Assembly (NCBI GenBank): GCA_023260435.1
Contig: JALQVG010000073.1
Span: 1-39,563, forward strand
Length of the DNA: 39,563 bases
Origin: Flavobacteriaceae bacterium
GTDB taxonomy: Bacteria; Bacteroidota; Bacteroidia; Flavobacteriales; Flavobacteriaceae
Reading direction: 5' to 3'
The notes beneath the pieces are model-generated. The model made no database searches. It was given only the letters and a program-made list of their open reading frames with translations, and was not told the origin of the DNA. Made by a program: the position numbers and the translations under genes. Shown piece after piece: positions 1 to 8,279 of the stretch. Within the stretch, counting starts at the first letter, position 1. The number at the start of each line of letters is the position of its first letter.

Positions 1-184
1 AAGCATGACAAAAGAAGAAAAAAGTAAGAGAGTTACTTTTTCATTGGCTACATATGATATATTAATTGATGGATTGAAGGTGGAAATTAAAAATTCAATG
101 AGATAAAAAAAACATTTGACAAAATTAATACATCTCGTTTGGATATGCAATAATTTATCCATGAATCATTGAATGACTCTTTAG

Positions 185-266
<82 letters not shown>

Positions 267-316
267 TAAGCCTAATTACACCATTTAAAGAACGTCACAA
301 CATCACTGTTGTTTTG

Positions 317-390
317 AGCCGATAGAGGGGCTCGAACCCACGACCTGCTGATTACAAATCAGCTGCTCTAGCCAACTGAGCTACATCGGC
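317..390 (-). tRNA. tRNA-Thr (anticodon TGT)
   Basis: Reverse complement GCCGATGTAGCTCAGTTGGCTAGAGCAGCTGATTTGTAATCAGCAGGTCGTGGGTTCGAGCCCCTCTATCGGC folds as a cloverleaf with TGT anticodon. Confidence 0.95.
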
Positions 391-408
391 ATTTACTTTT
401 CTTTTTAG

Positions 409-438
409 CAAAAAAAAGTCCGCTTTTTCAAACGGACT
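409..438 (-). terminator. Intrinsic terminator downstream of hpf (minus strand)
   Basis: Minus strand AGTCCG-loop-CGGACT followed by a run of eight or more T (plus strand aaaaaaaagtccgctttttcaaacggact). Confidence 0.7.
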
Positions 439-485
439 GCAAATGTAGGGAAATATTTGAGCATTCAAAATATTTTAAAAAAAAA

Positions 486-788
486 TTACGCCATTTTCCT
501 TCGCTTTTCTTTGAGCTCCTTTAAGATTCGTTCAGCTGAGCTGCAAGCTGTGTCAGCCGCCTCCTCAAATGTTTTACATTGTTTCGTCACCACGATGCTT
601 TCCTTGGGTACATGCACCTTTAATTCCATGATCTTATTCTCTTTATCTGAGGTGTTTTCAACTTTCAAAAACACATCTACATCGATCACATGATCGAAAA
701 AATGTTCCATTTTATGGATACGATTTTGGACAAATTCAATCAGACTCTGATCGGCATTAAAATTGACATCTTGAATGGTTACTTTCAT
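486..788 (-). CDS. hpf: Ribosome hibernation-promoting factor (HPF/RaiA, YfiA family); start likely at internal Met (MKVTIQDVNF)
   Basis: ORF 486..812; KVTIQDVNFNADQSLIEFVQNRIHKMEHFF resembles the HPF short form; next to xerC and rpsU. Confidence 0.88.
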   Translation of the reverse strand: MKVTIQDVNFNADQSLIEFVQNRIHKMEHFFDHVIDVDVFLKVENTSDKENKIMELKVHVPKESIVVTKQCKTFEEAADTACSSAERILKELKEKRRKMA

Positions 789-831
789 CACAGAACTATT
801 TAAATGAAACATATACAGCCCTCTGTGGGGG

Positions 832-1731
832 CTACTTTTTGGTAGATCTCGGATGTGCTCCTCTATATGATTTTTTCAAATCCTCAATACTGTTGTGCGT
901 ATACACTTGCGTAGAAGCTAAACTGCTATGCCCCAATAGTTCTTTTACAGAATTTAGGTCTGCACCTGACTGCAAAACATGCGTAGCAAATGTATGGCGC
1001 AACATGTGTGGACTTCTTTTCTCCTTAGAGGTCACTTCACTAAGATAGCGATTTACCAATCGATAAACAAATGAATCGGAGAGTTTTCGCCCGTCAGACT
1101 GGACAAAAAATGAGTGTGTTTCACTAGGGAGCGCCAAAGCAGATCGATGATTCAAGTAGTGCTTCAACAACGGCAATAACGACTCAATCAGAGGGACCAA
1201 ACGTTCTTTATTGCGCTTACCGAGCACTTTAATTTGGGAGCGACCGAGATCTACATCAGTCAAATGAAGTCCGATAAGCTCCGCGCGACGAATACCCGTT
1301 GCGTACAACAAGGCCAACACTAATCGGTCTCTAGATTCATCAAAATCGAGCTGAGCCACTTGACTACCCCATTGATCAAAAAGCGCATTCATTTCATTGA
1401 TCGAAAACGGCAAGGATAATTTAGGTCTTGACTTAAGCGACTGGTGCACCTCTAGCGGACTCAACATCAAACATCCTGTTTTCAATAAAAACTGAAAATA
1501 CGCCTTAAGCGAGGATATTTTGCGATTGATGGTTTGGTGTTTGTTTCCGTGATCCATCAAAAAGACCATCCAGGCCCTGATGTGCGTATATTGCGCTGAA
1601 TCGATAGAGACTTGAAAGTGTTCCTGTAAAAACGCTTCAAACGAGACCAAATCCCTTACATAAGCCTTAAGGGTGTGCGCAGAAGCCATTCGCTCCATCA
1701 AAAGATAATCTTTGAATGCGTTTAGGGACAT
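832..1731 (-). CDS. xerC: Tyrosine recombinase, XerC/XerD-like
   Basis: ORF with catalytic motifs ATGIRRAE, HMLRHTFATHVL, LLGHSSLASTQVYTH. Confidence 0.9.
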   Translation of the reverse strand: MSLNAFKDYLLMERMASAHTLKAYVRDLVSFEAFLQEHFQVSIDSAQYTHIRAWMVFLMDHGNKHQTINRKISSLKAYFQFLLKTGCLMLSPLEVHQSLKSRPKLSLPFSINEMNALFDQWGSQVAQLDFDESRDRLVLALLYATGIRRAELIGLHLTDVDLGRSQIKVLGKRNKERLVPLIESLLPLLKHYLNHRSALALPSETHSFFVQSDGRKLSDSFVYRLVNRYLSEVTSKEKRSPHMLRHTFATHVLQSGADLNSVKELLGHSSLASTQVYTHNSIEDLKKSYRGAHPRSTKK

Positions 1732-1764
1732 GATGTCAAGTTAGTGAAAACCAATAAAAACAAA

Positions 1765-1786
1765 AAAGTCCCGAGGCCGGGACTTT
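1765..1786 (-). terminator. Intrinsic terminator after rpsU
   Basis: AAAGTCCCG-AGGC-CGGGACTTT perfect 9-bp stem; minus strand reads into a T run. Confidence 0.8.
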
Positions 1787-1817
1787 ATGTCAATCACATC
1801 AAATGTGGTTAAGGAGT

Positions 1818-2012
1818 CTATAGATCTGCTTGATCTCTTAAGTTCTGGATGTAAGCAGCCTTCTGAACTTGCTTTCTTTTAGTTACTGAAGGTTTTGTAA
1901 ACTGCTGACGATCTCTCAATTGGCGCATTGTGCCAGTCTTGTCAAACTTTCTCTTAAAACGCTTAAGCGCTCTATCGATATTCTCTCCTTCTTTGATTGG
2001 TATAATTAACAT
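1818..2012 (-). CDS. rpsU: 30S ribosomal protein bS21
   Basis: 64 aa, MLIIPIKEGENIDRALKRFKRKFDKTGTMRQLRDRQQFTKPSVTKRKQ. Confidence 0.95.
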   Translation of the reverse strand: MLIIPIKEGENIDRALKRFKRKFDKTGTMRQLRDRQQFTKPSVTKRKQVQKAAYIQNLRDQADL

Positions 2013-2019
2013 AAGACGA

Positions 2020-2028
2020 ACCTCCTTT
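2020..2028 (-). promoter_or_regulatory. Strong Shine-Dalgarno of rpsU (minus strand AAAGGAGGT)
   Basis: AAAGGAGGT, 7 nt before the rpsU ATG. Confidence 0.8.
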
Positions 2029-2047
2029 CTTTATAGTTTTAGGACTG

Positions 2048-2075
2048 CAAATATAAACGTTTCTTGGATAATCAA
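2048..2075 (-). promoter_or_regulatory. Candidate Bacteroidota-type promoter of rpsU (TTG-N17-TATATTTG on minus)
   Basis: Plus strand CAAATATA 2048-2055 and CAA 2073-2075. Confidence 0.6.
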
Positions 2076-2080
2076 TCCTA

Positions 2081-3238
2081 CTATTTCAAAATATTTCTGG
2101 AAATCACCAACTTCTGGATTTCAGAGGTTCCCTCGCCTATGGTACAGAGTTTGGCATCTCTATAGAATTTCTCTACGGGAAAATCCTTGGTGTATCCATA
2201 ACCTCCAAAGATCTGAATCGCCTCAGTAGCTACACGCACGCACATCTCTGAGGCGTATAACTTGCACATAGCACCTATTTGCGTCATGGGTTGTTTGGCA
2301 TTTTTTAGGGCAGCTGCCTTATGTGTCATCAAACTAGCGGCCTCAATTTCTGTGGCCATATCAGCTAACTTAAATGAAATACCTTGAAAAGAACTGATGG
2401 GTTGACCAAATTGGTGACGCTCACCAGCATATTTTAATGCTGCCTCAAAAGCACCCAAACCGATTCCTAAAGAAAGTGCGGCAATAGAAATTCTTCCACC
2501 ATCTAAAATAGCTAAGCTCTGTTTAAATCCTTCCCCAACAGCACCCAGTCGGTGACTGTCGGGAATAACACATTGGTCAAAAACCATTTCCGCTGTCTCA
2601 GAAGCCCTCATGCCTAGCTTATCTTCCTTCTTACCGGCACTAAAACCTGGTGTGCCTCTTTCAACCACAAATGCTGTGGCGTTATTTTTTGCACCTTTTT
2701 CCCCAGTTCGAGCAATAACAACGGCTACTTGTCCCGTAGCTCCATGGGTGATGAAATTTTTTGTCCCGTTGAGCACCCACTGGTCTCCTTGTTTAATAGC
2801 GGTGGTACTCATGGAGCCAGCGTCAGATCCGGTATTGTGTTCTGTAAGCCCCCAAGCCCCGATCCATTGACCAGATGCTAGTTTCGGGATCCACTTTTGC
2901 TTTTGTGCTTCATCGCCAAAAGTCAATATATGGTTGGTACACAATGAATTGTGCGCCGCGATAGACAATCCGATTGAAGGATCAACCTTGGATATTTCTT
3001 CAACAATGGCGATGTATTCATGGTACCCCAATCCAGATCCACCGTATTGCTCTGGAACAAGAATCCCCATAAAACCAAGCTCTCCTGCCTTTTGAAGTAC
3101 ATCTAATGGCAAATGTTGTTTTTCGTCCCAAATCCGAACATGAGGCGCGATAAATTGCTGGGCAAAATCTTTGGCTGCTTCAGCGACCATTGTTTGTGTA
3201 TCTGAGTAGTGAAATCCAATGGGTTGTGGTAGGCTCAT
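2081..3238 (-). CDS. Acyl-CoA dehydrogenase
   Basis: ORF 2081..3286; motifs WGLTEHNTGSDAGSMSTTA, GGRISIAALSLGIG, QIFGGYGYTKDFPVEKFYRDAKLCTIGEGTSEIQ; start likely MSLPQPIGF. Confidence 0.93.
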   Translation of the reverse strand: MSLPQPIGFHYSDTQTMVAEAAKDFAQQFIAPHVRIWDEKQHLPLDVLQKAGELGFMGILVPEQYGGSGLGYHEYIAIVEEISKVDPSIGLSIAAHNSLCTNHILTFGDEAQKQKWIPKLASGQWIGAWGLTEHNTGSDAGSMSTTAIKQGDQWVLNGTKNFITHGATGQVAVVIARTGEKGAKNNATAFVVERGTPGFSAGKKEDKLGMRASETAEMVFDQCVIPDSHRLGAVGEGFKQSLAILDGGRISIAALSLGIGLGAFEAALKYAGERHQFGQPISSFQGISFKLADMATEIEAASLMTHKAAALKNAKQPMTQIGAMCKLYASEMCVRVATEAIQIFGGYGYTKDFPVEKFYRDAKLCTIGEGTSEIQKLVISRNILK

Positions 3239-3297
3239 AAATGCAATCTGTATTTTGTTTATCCTTAAGCAAAAAAGATGAAACAAAAATACATCCT

Positions 3298-3735
3298 TTA
3301 TTGGTTAGTCAGGTAAAAATAATCAAAAAGTCTGAGTACAACGACACTGTCCAACCCATACACTTTATATAGCTGGCTTTCCTTCTTGTACCCTCCGAGT
3401 GCCTCTCTGTAATTAATGATGCGCTGAGACAATACCGGGCCAATACCGCGTACCGGCAGTAAATCTTCTGCCTTGGCCAAATTCAAGTCCTTTTTAACGA
3501 TGACTTTATTGGCTTTTATGGGTACATGGACCTCTCTTTCCACACGAAATTCTCGAACTTCACGTTCAACGGATAAGTTGATGGGCGCCACAACCGTCCA
3601 TGGAGGTATCGTGAGTGTCATGGGGTCCTCAGGCATGAAATCCAGCAAACAAAAAAACTCAGCCGTTAAACCGAAAAACAAACATAGAAAAACCCCTTTT
3701 TGCTGATGTAAAGACCAAGCCAAAAGGGGTTTCAT
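3298..3735 (-). CDS. Membrane-anchored helix-hairpin-helix (ComEA-like) protein
   Basis: N-terminal hydrophobic segment; DLNLAKAEDLLPVRGIGPVLSQRIINYREALGGYKKESQLYKVYGL is a HhH motif. Confidence 0.75.
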   Translation of the reverse strand: MKPLLAWSLHQQKGVFLCLFFGLTAEFFCLLDFMPEDPMTLTIPPWTVVAPINLSVEREVREFRVEREVHVPIKANKVIVKKDLNLAKAEDLLPVRGIGPVLSQRIINYREALGGYKKESQLYKVYGLDSVVVLRLFDYFYLTNQ

Positions 3736-3754
3736 GGGTATGTATTTTTGTAGA

Positions 3755-5335
3755 TTAACTCAATTGCGCCTCTTTAATAGCACTTACATATCTTTTTAAT
3801 TCTTTTTGAACTTTAGGGAAAAGCAAGAGCAGGCCAATCATATTGGGGAATACTAAAGCCAGTATCATGGCGTCAGAAAACTTGATCACTGCATCGAGTG
3901 TAGCACCAGCTCCAATGACGATAAAAGTCAGAAATAACACTTTATAAACCACGTCGGCAACTCTTCCTCTGCCAAACAAATACTTCCAGGCTTGAAGTCC
4001 ATAGTAAGACCAGGATATCATGGTTGAAAAGGCAAACAAAACAATGGCAAAGGTAAGTACATACCTAAATCCAGGAATAACAGAGTCATAGGCCATAGAT
4101 GTCAGATCTACACCACCTATATAGTTTCCGGAAGCATTTAACTGAACAGTGCTGCCTACAGCATTACCGTAATCAAAGGCATTGACATCCATGTTGAAGA
4201 AAATAATGACCAAAGCAGTCATCGTACATATGACCACTGTGTCAATAAAGGGCTCTAAAAGCGCCACTACTCCCTCACTGGCTGCGTACTTGGTTTTCAC
4301 GGCAGAATGCGCAATCGCTGCTGAACCTGCACCTGCTTCGTTCGAAAATGCGGCGCGTTGAAATCCCACAATAATCACTCCTATTATTCCGCCCAGACCA
4401 GCCTGTGGTGTAAAGGCTCCTTCAAAAATCATAGTAAATGCTGGACCCACATATTGGATGTTGGCAAATATGATGACCAGTGAAGCCAAAACATATAAAC
4501 CCGCCATAAACGGAACAATTTTCTCTGTAACCTTAGCGATTTGCTTGATACCGCCTATGATCACAATACCTACCAATACAGCCAATATCAACCCAATGAT
4601 CACCCCAATGGAACCACCTTCTAGGTTGAACATAGAAATTATTTGAACAGTTGCTTGGTTTGACTGAAAAGCATTTCCACCACCAAAAGAGGCGCCAACA
4701 CAAAGCACAGCAAATAAAACCCCAAGGAACTTACCTATCTGTTTCCAGCCCAGTTCATTCAAACCTCGAGATAAATAGTACATAGGTCCTCCGTACACCA
4801 CTCCATTTTGGTCTACATCTCTGTATTTAACACCCAGTGTGCACTCAACAAATTTTGAAGACATACCGATTAAACCGCAAACAATCATCCAAAAAGTAGC
4901 TCCTGGACCACCCATGGCAATGGCTACGGCAACGCCAGCGATATTCCCTAAGCCCACCGTACCTGATACTGCGGTCGCCAAGGCCTGAAAATGACTTACT
5001 TCTCCATCTTTATCCTCAGGTGAAGAGTTTTTGGGATCGTGATCCACAGCATCGTATTTGCCTCTCACTGTGCGCAAGGCGAGTCCAAACTGAGAAACAC
5101 TGGGAAACTTAAAGTAAATCGTAAAAAATGTGGCACCCCCGATTAGGAGCAACAGAACAAAAGGAACGTTCATTGGGCCGACAGGAACAGTAGTCAACAC
5201 TAATGATTCCCACCAAGTGGCTATAGGCATAAATGCATCATTCACGCGTTCATCTAGGCCTTTTTCAACTTCTTGCGCCCAAGTGGTTAATGGAAGTGCA
5301 AAAAGCAAAAAAGCCAGCAATCTAAATTTGTTCAT
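3755..5335 (-). CDS. Sodium:alanine/glycine symporter (AGCS family)
   Basis: ORF 3755..5392; ATAVSGTVGLGNIAGVAVAIAMGGPGATFWM, GGPMYYLSRGL, FSNEAGAGSAAIAHSA; start likely MNKFRLLAFL (signal peptide). Confidence 0.9.
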   Translation of the reverse strand: MNKFRLLAFLLFALPLTTWAQEVEKGLDERVNDAFMPIATWWESLVLTTVPVGPMNVPFVLLLLIGGATFFTIYFKFPSVSQFGLALRTVRGKYDAVDHDPKNSSPEDKDGEVSHFQALATAVSGTVGLGNIAGVAVAIAMGGPGATFWMIVCGLIGMSSKFVECTLGVKYRDVDQNGVVYGGPMYYLSRGLNELGWKQIGKFLGVLFAVLCVGASFGGGNAFQSNQATVQIISMFNLEGGSIGVIIGLILAVLVGIVIIGGIKQIAKVTEKIVPFMAGLYVLASLVIIFANIQYVGPAFTMIFEGAFTPQAGLGGIIGVIIVGFQRAAFSNEAGAGSAAIAHSAVKTKYAASEGVVALLEPFIDTVVICTMTALVIIFFNMDVNAFDYGNAVGSTVQLNASGNYIGGVDLTSMAYDSVIPGFRYVLTFAIVLFAFSTMISWSYYGLQAWKYLFGRGRVADVVYKVLFLTFIVIGAGATLDAVIKFSDAMILALVFPNMIGLLLLFPKVQKELKRYVSAIKEAQLS

Positions 5336-5430
5336 GGAGTTTTGGATTAGTTTCGTTTTGAACGAGCAATATCCAAAAAAAAATCCGAGCAATCAAATTA
5401 TCGCGCAGAAAGGCAGAAAAAGCCCGACGA

Positions 5431-6435
5431 CTAAAAACTGAACACTTGATGCAAGGCATCTATCTGTTCCGAACGCCCTAAAACAATGATCTTTCCCTTG
5501 GGATCCAATAACTGATCCGCTTCTGGGTTGATGATGTATTGGCCCGATTCAGAGACATACCCAATTACGGTACAACCGGTTTTGTGACGCAGATTTAAGT
5601 CCCTTAGGGTGGCTGCTCCCCGTTCATCGATCATCGTATCCAGGGAAATTTCCACCAAGTTAGTTTTCTCTTTACCCCCCATTCCCAAGCGATCCATAAA
5701 CGTAATCAGATCAGGATCAGCCACCAGTGAAGCCATGTGGTCCCCCCCTATGCGCTCAGGAAGTACTACTTGATCCGCTCCGGCCAAGGTTAGTTTTTTA
5801 CAAGCCGAGGGATCAGACGCTCGGCTGATGATATCCAATTTAGGGTTTAATTGACGTGCAGAAAGCACTAGATACAAGTTGGATGCATCATCGGGCAATG
5901 CGGCGATTAAGTAACCTGCACGCTCTATTCCAGCCGTGAGTAATACGTCATCATCATTGGCATCCCCCTGGATAAAAACAATGTCTTTGCCTATGCGTTG
6001 AGCCACTGACTCATTCTTGTCAATCACCACAAACGGCATATGAAATGACTGAAGTTTGGCCGCTACTTGCGCCCCATTTCTTCCATATCCGCAAATAATT
6101 ACCTGTTTTTCCATCCGCCGAATTATTTTGGTTAGTTTCTTTTTTCTGAGTTGCAAGAGCGTATTGTTGGCCAAAAGTTCTTCCGTGATAGCGCGAAGCG
6201 AAAAACCGATGATGAACAAACTGGCCAGCAGCAGGAACATGGTGAAAATTCTCCCAGCGGGTCCCAGAGGGGTAATTTCCCCATACCCTACAGTGGTCAC
6301 CGTAATCACGGACATGTATAAAGCATCCAGCCAATGGAAATCTGAAATGTATCTGTAGCCCAACATACCCATGAATATCAATGTGTTGAGCAAGACTACT
6401 GAAAGCCAAATTTTAGATTTAAAAAAATCTTTCAT
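5431..6435 (-). CDS. Two-TM potassium channel with RCK (TrkA-N/TrkA-C) domains
   Basis: Selectivity filter VTTVGYGE; Rossmann motif VIICGYGRNGAQVAAKL; C-terminal TrkA-C-like region. Confidence 0.9.
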   Translation of the reverse strand: MKDFFKSKIWLSVVLLNTLIFMGMLGYRYISDFHWLDALYMSVITVTTVGYGEITPLGPAGRIFTMFLLLASLFIIGFSLRAITEELLANNTLLQLRKKKLTKIIRRMEKQVIICGYGRNGAQVAAKLQSFHMPFVVIDKNESVAQRIGKDIVFIQGDANDDDVLLTAGIERAGYLIAALPDDASNLYLVLSARQLNPKLDIISRASDPSACKKLTLAGADQVVLPERIGGDHMASLVADPDLITFMDRLGMGGKEKTNLVEISLDTMIDERGAATLRDLNLRHKTGCTVIGYVSESGQYIINPEADQLLDPKGKIIVLGRSEQIDALHQVFSF

Positions 6436-6438
6436 GGG

Positions 6439-6660
6439 CTACAGATCAAATACTGAGGTTCTTTTCGCGTGAAATAGATCTTTGATTTTCATCACCACAC
6501 CTATAAATAGGTAAAGTGCAAATCCTGCACCCAAGGTCATAAAACTGAAATAGATAAACATCACACGCATCAGCCGGGTACGAATACCTAACCGTTCTCC
6601 TAATCGCTGAGCAATGCGAAAACCAAACTTCTGAAAAAAATGAATTAGATTGACCAGCAT
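6439..6660 (-). CDS. PspC-domain protein
   Basis: GERLGIRTRLMRVMFIYFSFMTLGAGFALYLFIGVVMKI; start at MLVNLIHFF shares TAATG with the rhodanese stop. Confidence 0.75.
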   Translation of the reverse strand: MLVNLIHFFQKFGFRIAQRLGERLGIRTRLMRVMFIYFSFMTLGAGFALYLFIGVVMKIKDLFHAKRTSVFDL

Positions 6661-6968
6661 TATACTAAAGGCCCCTCCCAACTCATCACACCACCGAGCA
6701 GGTTATAAGCACGAGCAATACCCTTGGCATTCATGAGCGCACAAGCTTGCCCACTGCGGTTTCCTGATCTGCAATAGACATAATATGATTTGTCAGGATC
6801 TAGTTGCTCAACTGCTTGTATAAATGCAGGACCTCCAAAGATATCTATATGCTGTGCACCCTCGATCATACCTTCTGCCACCTCATCGGCTGTTCTTACA
6901 TCAATAATAACTGCTCGATCATCGTTTTCGAGTTGTTCTTTCCAATTTTGCTGAGATAAATCTGCCAT
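6660..6968 (-). CDS. Rhodanese-like domain protein
   Basis: VIIDVRTADEVAEGMIEGAQHI and active-site loop CRSGNRSG. Confidence 0.9.
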   Translation of the reverse strand: MADLSQQNWKEQLENDDRAVIIDVRTADEVAEGMIEGAQHIDIFGGPAFIQAVEQLDPDKSYYVYCRSGNRSGQACALMNAKGIARAYNLLGGVMSWEGPLV

Positions 6969-7040
6969 AATTTTACTTTTTTATGCAAACCTAACGTATT
7001 AGTTCACATGGGTTGGTGACCAAAATTACAAAGTTATTCA

Positions 7041-7069
7041 TTGTCATGTCAAAAATAGTAGTACATTTG
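7041..7069 (+). promoter_or_regulatory. Candidate promoter of marR-yceI (TTG-N18-TACATTTG)
   Basis: TTG 7041-7043, TACATTTG 7062-7069. Confidence 0.7.
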
Positions 7070-7087
7070 TACCTACAAATTTTGTAG
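7065..7087 (+). promoter_or_regulatory. Two overlapping perfect palindromes; candidate MarR operator
   Basis: ATTTGTA-CC-TACAAAT (7065-7080) and CTACAAA-T-TTTGTAG (7073-7087), overlapping the -7 box and start-site region. Confidence 0.7.
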
Positions 7088-7091
7088 ATAC

Positions 7092-7550
7092 ATGAATGTT
7101 GAAGAAATCATAAAAGCATCAAAGCCCATAGCTCCAAGAGCACGCATAGGTCTTTTGATTCATATGGTGCACACCCACATTCAGGAAAATCTATTAGAAT
7201 CTCTAAAGCCCTTCGATATTAGTTTAGCACAATTTAATGTGCTCCGAATATTAAAAGGATATAGAGATACTGCGTACATGGAGACACTTAATGAGCGCAT
7301 GATTCACAAAAGCAGTAACACCACAAGAGTCGTGGACAAATTGATTGCCAAAGGACTGGTGGAACGAAAGGTATGCCCCGAAAACAGAAGAAAAATTGAA
7401 GTGAGTATCACCCAGGATGGAATTTCGTTACTCACCCAACTTTCAACATCTATTGCTGAAGCAGAAGAACTACTCACCCAGTCACTAAGTCTGGATGAGC
7501 TAGCACAATTAACCCAATTATTAAACAAATTTAAACCCAAAACAACATGA
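7092..7550 (+). CDS. MarR-family transcriptional regulator
   Basis: ISLAQFNVLRILKG ... SSNTTRVVDKLIAKGLVERKVCPENRRKIEVSIT wHTH. Confidence 0.9.
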   Translation: MNVEEIIKASKPIAPRARIGLLIHMVHTHIQENLLESLKPFDISLAQFNVLRILKGYRDTAYMETLNERMIHKSSNTTRVVDKLIAKGLVERKVCPENRRKIEVSITQDGISLLTQLSTSIAEAEELLTQSLSLDELAQLTQLLNKFKPKTT

Positions 7551-8155
7551 AAAAAGGATTATTATTGGCAGGAATTGCTGTGATGTTTGTCGCTTGTGGC
7601 GCCAAAAAAGAAAACCAAGAAGATACTGCAGTTGCTGTTGAAGCAACAACCAACAACACTGTTGCTGTGAAAGCTGCCGAAAGCCAAGTATTTTGGAAAG
7701 GCTACAAAGTTACTGGTCAACACGAGGGTACTATAGCGCTTACTGAAGGTAATTTGACTTTTGCAGATCAAGTACTCACAGGAGGTTCTTTCACTGTAGA
7801 CATGACTAGTCTTGTAGCTACCGACTTAGATGGTGAAATGAAAGGAAAGCTGGAAGGACATTTGAAATCAGATGATTTCTTTGGAACTGAAGCTCATCCT
7901 ACTGCTCAATTGGTCATCACTCAAGTAGGTGTAGACGCTGCAGGTGGATACCAAGTAACCGGAGACTTAACCATCAAAGGAATTACTCAGCCTGTAAGCT
8001 TCCCCATGACTATTGCTGAAAACACAGCCAAAGCATCATTGAAAATTGACCGTACACTATACGATATTCGTTACGGATCTAACAATTTCTTTGAAAACTT
8101 GGGTGACAAAGCCATCAACAATGAATTCGATCTAGAAGTAACCCTTCAATTTTAA
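7547..8155 (+). CDS. YceI-family lipoprotein
   Basis: Signal and lipobox MKKGLLLAGIAVMFVACG; YceI-like SQVFWKGYKVTGQHEGTIAL, DLTIKGITQPVSFP; overlaps marR by 4 nt. Confidence 0.88.
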   Translation: MKKGLLLAGIAVMFVACGAKKENQEDTAVAVEATTNNTVAVKAAESQVFWKGYKVTGQHEGTIALTEGNLTFADQVLTGGSFTVDMTSLVATDLDGEMKGKLEGHLKSDDFFGTEAHPTAQLVITQVGVDAAGGYQVTGDLTIKGITQPVSFPMTIAENTAKASLKIDRTLYDIRYGSNNFFENLGDKAINNEFDLEVTLQF

Positions 8156-8162
8156 ATAACAC

Positions 8163-8192
8163 TTGTTTTTTTGTACAGGTTACTTATCTTTG
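8163..8192 (+). promoter_or_regulatory. Candidate trp operon promoter (TTG-N19-TATCTTTG)
   Basis: TTG 8163-8165 and TATCTTTG 8185-8192, matching the Bacteroidota -33/-7 consensus. Confidence 0.7.
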
Positions 8193-8197
8193 GGGCC

Positions 8198-8254
8198 ATG
8201 AACAACAAAAACAAATTTTCTTGGTGGTGGAACAACTTACAGCAAAACCTGTGA
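8198..8254 (+). CDS. trpL: trp operon leader peptide MNNKNKFSWWWNNLQQNL (18 aa)
   Basis: Short ORF upstream of trpE with three consecutive TGG codons (8222-8230), followed by an intrinsic terminator; absent from the ORF track. Confidence 0.88.
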   Translation: MNNKNKFSWWWNNLQQNL

Positions 8255-8279
8255 GCAAACCCTACTGTATAACCATACT

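Noticed and set aside
457-693. 78-aa plus-strand ORF antisense to hpf
   Set aside because: hpf is well supported on the minus strand and in conserved context.
832-1731. XerC-like recombinase as a mobile-element integrase next to tRNA genes
   Set aside because: Its position between rpsU and hpf is the typical housekeeping context in Flavobacteriia and no att repeats or cargo are seen.
6020-6409. 129-aa ORF in alternate minus frame within the K+ channel gene
   Set aside because: Out-of-frame with the channel, whose selectivity filter and RCK motifs are clear.
8175-8252. ACAGGTT (8175-8181) complementary to AACCTGT (8246-8252) as a long-range leader stem
   Set aside because: 8175-8181 lies between the -33 and -7 promoter elements and is probably not transcribed.
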